Part shown: positions 16,115 through 23,596 of the stretch, piece after piece | How the letters are laid out: each line of letters opens with the position of its first letter | Numbering within the stretch: the stretch's first letter is position 1 | Notes under the pieces: generated by a model | What the model saw: only the letters and a program-made list of their open reading frames with translations | Databases searched by the model: none | Told to the model about the DNA's origin: nothing | NCBI RefSeq assembly: GCF_039535785.1 | Contig: NZ_BAAAXV010000001.1 | Location: forward strand, 682,001-746,000 | Length of the DNA stretch: 64,000 nt | Origin: Nonomuraea helvata | GTDB taxonomy: Bacteria > Actinomycetota > Actinomycetes > Streptosporangiales > Streptosporangiaceae | Direction: 5' to 3' | Translations under genes and position numbers: made by a program

Positions 16115-17608
16115 ATGCTCGGCAACGACGACTGGTGGCGTGACGCCGTCGTGTACCAGGTCTACCCCCGCAGCTTCGCCGACGCCGACGGCGACGGCAC
16201 AGGAGACCTCGCAGGCGTGCGCGACCGCCTCGGCTACCTCGCCGACCTCGGCGTGGACGCCATCTGGCTGAGCCCCTTCTACACCTCCCCCATGGCCGAC
16301 GGCGGCTACGACGTGGCCGACTACCGGGACGTGGACCCCATGTTCGGCACGCTCGCCGACTTCGACGCACTCGTCGCCGACGCCCACGACAAGGGCATCA
16401 GGGTCATCGTGGACCTGGTGCCCAACCACTCCTCCGACCAGCACCCGTGGTTCAAGGCGGGGCTGCGCGAGCGCTACATGTTCCGCGACCAGCCCAACGA
16501 CTGGGAGTCGATCTTCGGTGGCCCCGCCTGGACGCAGGTGGAGGACGGGCAGTGGTACCTGCACCTGTTCGCCCCCGAGCAGCCGGACCTCAACTGGGAC
16601 AACCCCGACGTGCGCGCCGAGTTCCGCGACATCCTGCGCTTCTGGCTCGACCGGGGCGTGGACGGCTTCCGGGTCGACGTGGCACACGGCATGATCAAGG
16701 CCGAGGGGCTGCCCGACGTGGGACCGAAGGAGGGCCGCCAGGCCGAGATGCTCGGTGACGAGCAGCTGCCCTACTTCGACCAGGACGGCGTGCACGAGAT
16801 CTACCGCGAGTGGCGGCCCATCCTCGACTCCTACCCCGGCGGCCGGATGGCGGTGGCCGAGGCGTGGGTGTCCTCCCCCGAGCGGCTGGCCCGCTACGTC
16901 GGGCCCGAGGAGCTGCACCAGGCCTTCAACTTCGAGTTCATGATGGCCGACTTCCACGCCAAGTCGTTCCGTACGGTCATCGAGAAGTCGCTCAAGGAGG
17001 CCGAGCTGGTCGGCGCGCCCACCACGTGGGTGCTGTCCAACCACGACAAGCCGCGCCACGTCACCCGCCACGGCAGCCTGGCCCGCGCCAGGGCGGCCAC
17101 GCTGCTCATGCTGGCCCTGCCCGGCTCGGCCTACCTCTACAACGGCGAGGAGCTGGGCCTGCCCGAGGTGCTCGACCTGCCGGACGAGCTGCGCCAGGAC
17201 CCGGCGTTCCTGCGGACGGGCGAGAGCCGCGACGGCTGCCGCGTGCCGATCCCGTGGACGGCCTCCGACGGCTTCGGCTGGCGTGACCCGTGGCTGCCGA
17301 TCCCCGGCTCCTGGGGGCCCCTGTCGGCCGAGGCCCAGGAGCACGACCCCGGCTCCACCCTGAACCTCTACCGGGCCGCGCTGAGGCTCCGCAGGGAGCA
17401 CCCGGCGCTCGGCGGCGGCACGCTGACCTGGCTGGACTCCCCCAAGGACGTGCTGGCCATCGAGCGCGACCCCGGGCTGATCGTGGTGCTCAACACGGGT
17501 GAGGAGCCCGTCCGGCTCGACCTGGGCGGCGAGGTGCTGCTGTCCAGCGGCCCGCTCGCCGACGACGGGGCGATCCCGCCGGACACCGCCGTTTGGCTCC
17601 AGCACTGA
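16115..17608 (+). CDS. GH13 alpha-glucosidase
   Basis: A 497-aa cytoplasmic GH13 enzyme of the oligo-1,6-glucosidase/alpha-glucosidase branch, which releases glucose from the non-reducing end of imported malto-oligosaccharides. Seen: opening WWRDAVVYQVYPRSFAD, nucleophile Asp188 in GFRVDVAH, acid/base Glu249 in VAEAWV, and Asp311 in LSNHDKPRH. No signal peptide. ATG 16115 has AAAGGGA upstream; the frame extends to 16016 but would run over the operator dyad. Divergent from malEFG, so uptake and hydrolysis are encoded together. Confidence 0.93.
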   Translation: MLGNDDWWRDAVVYQVYPRSFADADGDGTGDLAGVRDRLGYLADLGVDAIWLSPFYTSPMADGGYDVADYRDVDPMFGTLADFDALVADAHDKGIRVIVDLVPNHSSDQHPWFKAGLRERYMFRDQPNDWESIFGGPAWTQVEDGQWYLHLFAPEQPDLNWDNPDVRAEFRDILRFWLDRGVDGFRVDVAHGMIKAEGLPDVGPKEGRQAEMLGDEQLPYFDQDGVHEIYREWRPILDSYPGGRMAVAEAWVSSPERLARYVGPEELHQAFNFEFMMADFHAKSFRTVIEKSLKEAELVGAPTTWVLSNHDKPRHVTRHGSLARARAATLLMLALPGSAYLYNGEELGLPEVLDLPDELRQDPAFLRTGESRDGCRVPIPWTASDGFGWRDPWLPIPGSWGPLSAEAQEHDPGSTLNLYRAALRLRREHPALGGGTLTWLDSPKDVLAIERDPGLIVVLNTGEEPVRLDLGGEVLLSSGPLADDGAIPPDTAVWLQH

Positions 17609-17670
17609 CAGGGGTTGGTGGAATCTTTCCATTAACGCGGCATATGCCGGTAATCACGCTCGGTAGCCTG

Positions 17671-17687
17671 CCAGGGTGGCACCCTGG
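17671..17687. promoter_or_regulatory. Inverted repeat over the kinase start codon
   Basis: CCAGGGTG-G-CACCCTGG has 8-bp perfect arms and a single-base centre. The GTG start of the sensor kinase (17676) lies in the left arm. It may be an operator, or an RNA hairpin masking the start. Confidence 0.4.
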
Positions 17688-19019
17688 TGGGCTCGATCTC
17701 TTCGTGGCCGCGTAACCCTCATCGCGACGGCCGTAGCCGCCCTCGTGCTGATTCCGGCAGCCGTCGGCGGGGTGATCGTGACCCGATCGCTGATGTCGGC
17801 CAGCGTGTTCCGCGACACCAGGGACACGGCCGAGCGGATCGCGTACGAGATGCGCGGCGGCGCGCTGCCCATGGGGGCCTCCATCCCGGTGCCCAACCCG
17901 TCGGTCCCGCTGATCCAGGTGGTCGGCCCCAACGGGCAGATCCTCGCCAGCAGCGACGCGGCCAGGAACCTGCCGCCGCTCAGCGACCTGCGCCCCACGG
18001 CCGAGAACCGGCTGATCAACATGACGAACTGCCTGCCGACCGAGTGCATCCACCTCACGGCCGTCAGGGTCAGCATCTTCGCCGACTCCCCCGTCGTCTA
18101 CGCGGGCCGCAGCACACCCGACCTGCTCACCAGCCGCACCCTGGAAGTCGTCGTGTTCACCCAGGTCGGGATCCTCATCGCGCTGGCGTCGTGGGCCACG
18201 TGGCTGGTCACGGGGCGGGCGTTGCGGCCGGTGGCGACCATGCGGGCCGAGCTGGACGCCGTGCACGCGGGCGACCTGAGCCGCCGGGTCACGCAGCCGC
18301 CGGGGCAGGACGAGGTGGCCCTGCTCGCCAGGTCCGTCAACGGCACGCTGGCCCGGCTGGAACGCTCCGCCGAGCAGCAGCGCCAGTTCGCCTCCGACGC
18401 CTCGCACGAGCTGCGCACCCCGATCGCCGGGCTGCGCGCCCAGCTCGAGAGCGCCCAGCTCTACCCGGAGGACACCGACATCGAGGCGCTGGTGGAGAGC
18501 TCGCTGCGCGACACCGACCGCCTGGAGGCGATCATCACCGACCTGCTGCTGCTGGCCAGGATCGGCTCGCGGGTGGACGTGGTCAAGGAGCGGGTGGACC
18601 TCGCCGAACTGGTCCGCCAGGAGCTGGCCGTGCGCTGCGACAAGGTGCCCGTGCACGTGGACCTGGCCAAGGGGGTCGTGGTCGAGGGCGTACGGCTCCA
18701 GCTGGCCAGGGTCCTGACGAACCTGCTGGACAACGCCCAGCGGCACGCCGAGCACCGGGTCCGGGTCCAGGTGTCCAAGGAGGGGAACGCCACGGCGGTC
18801 CTGGCGGTCGAGAACGACGGCATGGAGATCGCCGAGGGGGACCGCCAGCGCATCTTCGAGCGCTTCACCCGGCTGGACGCCGCCCGCAGCCGCGACGCCG
18901 GCGGCACGGGGCTCGGCCTGGCCATCGCGCGGGACGTCGCCATGGCTCACCGTGGTCAGATCACCGTCGAGGACTGCAAAGGTGGTGCCAGGTTCGTGGT
19001 GAGACTTCCGGCTGTTTGA
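17676..19019 (+). CDS. Orphan two-component sensor histidine kinase
   Basis: A 447-aa membrane sensor kinase. Seen: membrane segment about 11-37, an extracytoplasmic sensor of about 120 residues with a close Cys pair (Cys119, Cys124), second membrane segment about 158-178, HAMP about 180-232, HisKA with phospho-acceptor His244 in SDASHELRTP, and an ATPase domain with DNAQRHAEH, ERFTRLDAARSRDAGGTGLGL. It should autophosphorylate on His244 and pass phosphate to a response regulator, but no regulator gene is adjacent on either side. GTG 17676 was taken as start; no ribosome-binding site is visible. Confidence 0.88.
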   Translation: MAPWWARSLRGRVTLIATAVAALVLIPAAVGGVIVTRSLMSASVFRDTRDTAERIAYEMRGGALPMGASIPVPNPSVPLIQVVGPNGQILASSDAARNLPPLSDLRPTAENRLINMTNCLPTECIHLTAVRVSIFADSPVVYAGRSTPDLLTSRTLEVVVFTQVGILIALASWATWLVTGRALRPVATMRAELDAVHAGDLSRRVTQPPGQDEVALLARSVNGTLARLERSAEQQRQFASDASHELRTPIAGLRAQLESAQLYPEDTDIEALVESSLRDTDRLEAIITDLLLLARIGSRVDVVKERVDLAELVRQELAVRCDKVPVHVDLAKGVVVEGVRLQLARVLTNLLDNAQRHAEHRVRVQVSKEGNATAVLAVENDGMEIAEGDRQRIFERFTRLDAARSRDAGGTGLGLAIARDVAMAHRGQITVEDCKGGARFVVRLPAV

Positions 19020-19065
19020 CCGGTTCTCGTAGATTTCCGGTGCTCATGTCATAGATCATGGTGCC

Positions 19066-19887
19066 ATGAAGGAAGAAGCGCCGCAGGGCGTCGACCCGCA
19101 CACTCCTAACGTGGCGCGCATGTACGACTACTTCCTGGGTGGCAAGGACAACTTTCAGGCCGATCGGAATCTGGCCGACCAAGTGCTCAGCGTGATCCCG
19201 GAGACCCGCGACGGCACCAGGGAGAACCGCGCGCTCATCGGCCGGTTCGTGCGCTACCTGTGCGAGCAGGGCATCACGCAGTTCCTCGACCTCGGCTCCG
19301 GCCTGCCGGCGCAGGAGAACGTGCACGAAGTGGCCCTCAGGCACTCCCCTGACGCGCGCGTGGTGTACGTGGACAACGACCCGGTGGTGGCCACGCACGG
19401 CAGAGCGCTGCTGGCCGACCCCGACCGGGTGGCCATGGTGCTGGGCGACGTGCGCCGGCCGAAGGAGATCCTGTCGCACCCGGAGGTGCGCGGGCTGCTG
19501 GACCTGGACCGGCCGGTGGCCCTGCTGATGATGTTCCTCCTGCACCTGATCCCCGACGAGGACGACCCGCAGGGCTTCGTGGCCGCCTACCGCGGCGCGC
19601 TGGCGCCGGGCAGCTATCTGGCCATCTCGCACGTGGGCAGCGACTCCCACTCCTCGCTGACGGACCGGGTGAGCCAGTTCTACGAGCGGGCCAACATGCC
19701 CTTCAGGCCGCGGCCCGGCGAGGAGATCTCCGCCTTCTTCGGCGACTTCGAGTTCATCCCGCCGGGCCATCTGGTCAACGGTGTGGGGCCGGACCTGGAA
19801 TGGCCGTACGTCGACCCCAACACCCCCATCTTCCTGGACCCGGAGCTGGCCCTCATGGGTTACGCGGCCATCGCCCGCAAACCCTAG
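19066..19887 (+). CDS. SAM-dependent methyltransferase, DUF574 family (copy 1)
   Basis: A 273-aa actinobacterial SAM-methyltransferase-fold protein (Pfam PF04672 type). Seen: family signature VARMYDYFLGGKDNFQAD (about 18-35), nucleotide-binding FLDLGSGLPAQENVHE (about 76-91) and acidic strand VVYVDNDPVV (about 102-111). The substrate is unknown for the whole family. Convergent with the dicarboxylate symporter gene with only 7 bp between stop codons. Two more paralogues occur in this window (29697-30512 and 62265-63041). Confidence 0.88.
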   Translation: MKEEAPQGVDPHTPNVARMYDYFLGGKDNFQADRNLADQVLSVIPETRDGTRENRALIGRFVRYLCEQGITQFLDLGSGLPAQENVHEVALRHSPDARVVYVDNDPVVATHGRALLADPDRVAMVLGDVRRPKEILSHPEVRGLLDLDRPVALLMMFLLHLIPDEDDPQGFVAAYRGALAPGSYLAISHVGSDSHSSLTDRVSQFYERANMPFRPRPGEEISAFFGDFEFIPPGHLVNGVGPDLEWPYVDPNTPIFLDPELALMGYAAIARKP

Positions 19888-19894
19888 AGCTGCG

Positions 19895-21235
19895 CTAGAC
19901 CTTCGTCAGCTCCCGGTCGCCCGGTGCTTCGGGCTCCGGCGGTTCCTCGCCCTCGTTCTCGTCCAGCAGGGTCGTCTCGTCGAACGGCGCCTGCCCCGCC
20001 AGCACCATCGCGGCGCGCTCCCGGTCGAACTCGCCGGTCCAGTGGGCGACGAGCACGGTGGCGACAGAGTTGCCGGCGAAGTTCGTCAGCGCCCTGGCCT
20101 CCGACATGAAGCGGTCGATGCCCACGATGAGGCCGACCCCGTCGACCAGCGCCGGGCGGTGCGCCTGCAGGCCGCCGGCCAGCGTGGCAAGCCCGGCCCC
20201 GGTCACGCCCGCGGCGCCCTTGGAGGCGATCATCATGAACAGCAGCAGCGCGAGCTGCTCGCCGAACCGCAGCGGCGCGCCGGTGGCCTCGGCGATGAAC
20301 AGCGTGGCCATGGTCAGGTAAATGGCGGTGCCGTCGAGGTTGAAGGAGTAGCCGGTCGGCACGGTGATGCCGGCCACGGTCCTGCTGACGCCCATGTGCT
20401 CCATCTTGGCGATGAGCCGGGGCAGGGCCGTCTCCGAGGACGAGGTGGACAGGATCAGCAGGAACTCGCGGCCCAGGTACTTCAGCAGCGACCACAGGTT
20501 GATCCGGGCGACCAGCCACAGGATCGAGCCCAGGACGACGCCGACGAACAGCAGGCAGGTGATGTAGAAGGCCACCATGATGATCGCCAGGCTCTTGAGC
20601 GCCTCGATCCCCGTCTCGCCCACCACGGCGGCCATCGCGCCGAACGCGCCGACGGGCGCGGCCCACATGACCATGGCGAGGATGCGGAAGACCAGCCGCT
20701 GGAAGTGCTCGATGCCGCGCAGGATCGGCGTGCCCTTGTCACCCATGGCCTGCAGCGCGAACCCGGTCAGCAGCGCGACGAGCAGCGCCTGCAGCACCGA
20801 GCCGCCGGTCAGCGCCGACACCAGCGTCTTGGGGATGATGCCGAGCAGGAAGTCGACCGTGCCGGCCTCACCGCCCTTGGCCGCCTGCGCCTCCGCGGCC
20901 TGCTTGGCGGCGTCGCTCAGGTGCAGCCCCGAGCCCGGGTCGATGACGTTGCCGACCACCAGGCCGATGAGCAGGGCTACGGTGGACATGACGATGAAGT
21001 AGCCGAGCGCGAGACCGCCGACCTTGCCGACCTTGGCGGCCTGGCGCACCGAGCCGATGCCGAGCACGATCGTGCAGAAGATGATCGGCCCGATCACCAT
21101 CTGAATGAGCGCCACAAAACCGGTGCCCAGCGGTTTGAGCTCCTTGCCCACGTCCGGCCAGACGAACCCGACCAGGATTCCCAGCAGGACGGCGCCGATG
21201 ACGGCGAGGTAGAGATACCGAGTGCGATCACGCAT
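19895..21235 (-). CDS. dctA: Dicarboxylate/amino acid:cation symporter (DctA/GltP family)
   Basis: A 446-aa secondary transporter of the DAACS family that imports C4-dicarboxylates or acidic amino acids with Na+ or H+. Seen: about eight hydrophobic segments, hairpin-loop serine motif STSSSETALPRL, the downstream PTGYSFNLDGTAIYLTMA block and a late GVDR-like GIDRFMSEARALTNFAGN. The C-terminal 35 residues are acidic. ATG 21235 has GGAGA upstream. Divergent from a CitA/DcuS-type sensor kinase and its regulator, a pairing that commonly controls dicarboxylate uptake; hence the dctA symbol, with substrate not proven. Confidence 0.9.
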   Translation of the reverse strand: MRDRTRYLYLAVIGAVLLGILVGFVWPDVGKELKPLGTGFVALIQMVIGPIIFCTIVLGIGSVRQAAKVGKVGGLALGYFIVMSTVALLIGLVVGNVIDPGSGLHLSDAAKQAAEAQAAKGGEAGTVDFLLGIIPKTLVSALTGGSVLQALLVALLTGFALQAMGDKGTPILRGIEHFQRLVFRILAMVMWAAPVGAFGAMAAVVGETGIEALKSLAIIMVAFYITCLLFVGVVLGSILWLVARINLWSLLKYLGREFLLILSTSSSETALPRLIAKMEHMGVSRTVAGITVPTGYSFNLDGTAIYLTMATLFIAEATGAPLRFGEQLALLLFMMIASKGAAGVTGAGLATLAGGLQAHRPALVDGVGLIVGIDRFMSEARALTNFAGNSVATVLVAHWTGEFDRERAAMVLAGQAPFDETTLLDENEGEEPPEPEAPGDRELTKV

Positions 21236-21293
21236 GGGGGGTTCTCCAGCAGTGATGGAATTTCCTTCTAGCTTTCCGAGTATCGCGCTCACA

Positions 21294-21307
21294 GTGACGT
21301 AGGTCAC
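21294..21307. promoter_or_regulatory. Crp-type dyad GTGA-N6-TCAC
   Basis: GTGACGTAGGTCAC lies between the symporter and the two-component genes, 59 bp from the symporter start and 37 bp from the kinase start. It matches the GTGA-N6-TCAC pattern bound by actinobacterial Crp proteins, but could equally be the response-regulator site. Confidence 0.5.
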
Positions 21308-21343
21308 CATTGAGTAAGTTTCGTTCACGGGGGAGGTGGCAAA

Positions 21344-22837
21344 ATGCGGCGCTGGAGCCTGGCGGGACAGATGTTGGTCCTGCAGCTCCTCGTGGTCGCC
21401 GTCACGGTGGCGGGCCTCGCGGTGCTCGCCGTCGTGCAGACGCGTGAGCTCGTGACCGACGAGGCGAGCGGCAAGGCCAGGGCCGTCGCGGTGAGCGTGG
21501 CGGCCTCGCCCGACGTGCTGGAGGCGCTCGACGGCCCGAACCCGTCGGCACGGCTGCAGCCGTACGCCGAGCACGTACGCCACCAGACGGGCGTCGACTT
21601 CATCACCATCATGAAGCCGGACGGCACCCGCTACACCCATCCGACCCCCTCCGAGATCGGCAAGCGTTACCTCGGCCACACAGAGCGAGCACTGGCGGGC
21701 GAGACGTTCAGCGAGACCTACACCGGCACGCTCGGCGAGTCCAGGCGGGTGGTGACCCCCGTCATGTCGGGCGGCCGGGCGCGGGCGCTGGTCAGCGCCG
21801 GCATCACCGTCGAGAAGATCAGCGCCAGGGTCCGCGACCAGCTCGCCTGGGGCGGCCTCGTCGTCGCGCTCGCGCTCTCGCTGGGCGCGGCCGGCACCTG
21901 GCTGGTCACCGCGCGGCTGCGCCGCCAGACGCACGGCCTGGGCCCGGTGGAGCTCGGCCGCATCCACGAGCACCACGACGCGGTCCTGCACGCCGTCAGG
22001 GAGGGCCTGCTGCTGGTCGGCAAGGACGGCACGCTGACGCTCTGCAACGACGCCGCGCGTCACCTGCTCGGCCTGCCCGCCGACGCCGAAGGACGGCACG
22101 TGGACGAGCTGGGCCTGTCCGAGGTGCTGGCCGACGACCAGGAGCGCGTCCACCTGGTCGGCGACCGGGTGCTGGCGGTCAACAGCGCCGCCAGCAGGCT
22201 CGGCACCGTGGTGACCGTGCGCGACCACACCGAGCTGCAGGCGCTGACCGGACAGCTCGACGCCGAGCGCGGCTTCGCCGACTCGCTGCGCTCGGCCGCC
22301 CACGAGGCCGCCAACCGGCTGCACACGGTCATCACCCTGGTCGAGCTGGGCCGTACCGAACAGGCGGTGGCGCTGGGCACGGCGGAGCTGCGGGCCGCGC
22401 AGGAGCTCACCGACCGGGTGGTCGCCGCCGTCCGCGAGCCGGTCCTGGCGGCGCTGCTGCTGGGAAAGAGCGCCGAGGCGGCCGAACGCGGCGTCGAGCT
22501 GGTGATCAGCCAGGACAGCGAGCTGGACGACCTGGGCCTCGACCCGCGCCAGATGGTCACGATCGTGGGCAACCTGATCGACAACGCCATCGACGCGGCC
22601 TCCCGGGTGGAGGTGCACCTGTGCGCCGACCGGGACGGCGTCGTCATCAGGGTGGCCGACAACGGCCCCGGACTGGCCGACCCGCGCGCCTTCGACAAGG
22701 GCTGGACCACCAAGGGCGACGGGCACGGGCTCGGGCTGGCCCTGGTGGGGCAGTCGGTGCGGCGGCTGGGCGGCACCATCGACGTGGAGGGCTCGGTGTT
22801 CACCGTGCGGCTGCCCGTGCCGGAGCGTGTGCCATGA
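21344..22837 (+). CDS. CitA/DcuS-family sensor histidine kinase
   Basis: A 497-aa sensor kinase. Seen: N-terminal membrane segment (about 7-27), extracytoplasmic PAS-like sensor domain (about 35-165, with GVDFITIMKPDGTRYTHP and the PVM strand), second membrane segment about 170-190, cytoplasmic PAS (about 195-290), a SpoB-type dimerisation helix with phospho-acceptor His in AAHEAANRLHTV, and an ATPase domain with GNLIDNAIDAA and DNGPGL. This architecture senses di- or tricarboxylates. GGGGGAGG precedes ATG 21344. Its stop overlaps the response-regulator start by 4 bp. Confidence 0.93.
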   Translation: MRRWSLAGQMLVLQLLVVAVTVAGLAVLAVVQTRELVTDEASGKARAVAVSVAASPDVLEALDGPNPSARLQPYAEHVRHQTGVDFITIMKPDGTRYTHPTPSEIGKRYLGHTERALAGETFSETYTGTLGESRRVVTPVMSGGRARALVSAGITVEKISARVRDQLAWGGLVVALALSLGAAGTWLVTARLRRQTHGLGPVELGRIHEHHDAVLHAVREGLLLVGKDGTLTLCNDAARHLLGLPADAEGRHVDELGLSEVLADDQERVHLVGDRVLAVNSAASRLGTVVTVRDHTELQALTGQLDAERGFADSLRSAAHEAANRLHTVITLVELGRTEQAVALGTAELRAAQELTDRVVAAVREPVLAALLLGKSAEAAERGVELVISQDSELDDLGLDPRQMVTIVGNLIDNAIDAASRVEVHLCADRDGVVIRVADNGPGLADPRAFDKGWTTKGDGHGLGLALVGQSVRRLGGTIDVEGSVFTVRLPVPERVP

Positions 22838-23523
22838 CGACCCCGGTGCCGGGCACGGCGATCTCCGTGCTCATCGTCGAGGACGAGGAGATCACGGCGG
22901 AGGCCAACCGCATCTACGTCGAGCGGATCCCGGGCTTCGAGGTGGCCGGCGTCGTCAGGACCGGCGGCGAGGCACTGCGCTTCCTGCGCGGGAAGCCGGT
23001 CGACCTCGTCCTGCTCGACTTCTACCTGCCGGACATGCACGGGCTGGAGGTGTGCCGGGCGATCCGGGCGGGCGGGCTCATGTGCGACGTGATCGCCGTC
23101 ACCTCGGCCCGTGACCTGGCCATGGTCCGCTCGGCCGTCTCGCTCGGCGTCTCCCAGTACCTGCTCAAGCCGTTCACCTACGCGACACTCGTCGAGAAGC
23201 TCACGCGTTACGCCAAGTTCAAGGACGAGGCCGGCGTCGCCGTCGGGCAGGGCGACGTGGACCGCGTGCTGGGCACCCTGCGGGGCAGCTCCGAGCTGCC
23301 CAAAGGCATGGCGCGCGACACGCTCGACACCGTCGCGGCCAAGCTGCGCGACAGCCCCGACGGCATGGCGGCGCAGGCCGTGGCCGACGCGATCGGGGTG
23401 TCCCGCGTGACGGCACGCCGCTACCTGGAATACCTGGTGGAGCTGGGGATCGCGGCCCGCATGCCGCAGTACGGCGGGGTGGGCCGGCCAGAGTTGCTCT
23501 ACCGGATCCCCATGGAAAGTTAA
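22834..23523 (+). CDS. CitB/DcuR-family response regulator
   Basis: A 229-aa response regulator. Seen: receiver domain about 10-128 with acidic pocket VEDEE, phospho-acceptor Asp62 in LLDFYLPDMHG, and Lys in YLLKPFTY; C-terminal DNA-binding part (about 160-229) with AQAVADAIGVSRVTARRYLEYLVELG, as in CitB/DpiA. ATG 22834 overlaps the kinase stop (ATGA), so the pair is coupled. Predicted target is the divergent symporter gene and perhaps its own promoter. Confidence 0.93.
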   Translation: MTTPVPGTAISVLIVEDEEITAEANRIYVERIPGFEVAGVVRTGGEALRFLRGKPVDLVLLDFYLPDMHGLEVCRAIRAGGLMCDVIAVTSARDLAMVRSAVSLGVSQYLLKPFTYATLVEKLTRYAKFKDEAGVAVGQGDVDRVLGTLRGSSELPKGMARDTLDTVAAKLRDSPDGMAAQAVADAIGVSRVTARRYLEYLVELGIAARMPQYGGVGRPELLYRIPMES

Positions 23524-23596
23524 TGACGGTGACGCTGGCCGTTCAATCCGGGCCTCTAGCTTCTGGGTGCAGTCCATTGCACTGAGGAGACCTACC

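Noticed and set aside
21236..22726. N-terminal extension of the symporter frame
   Set aside because: Codons upstream of ATG 21235 are antisense to the sensor kinase and lack transporter similarity.
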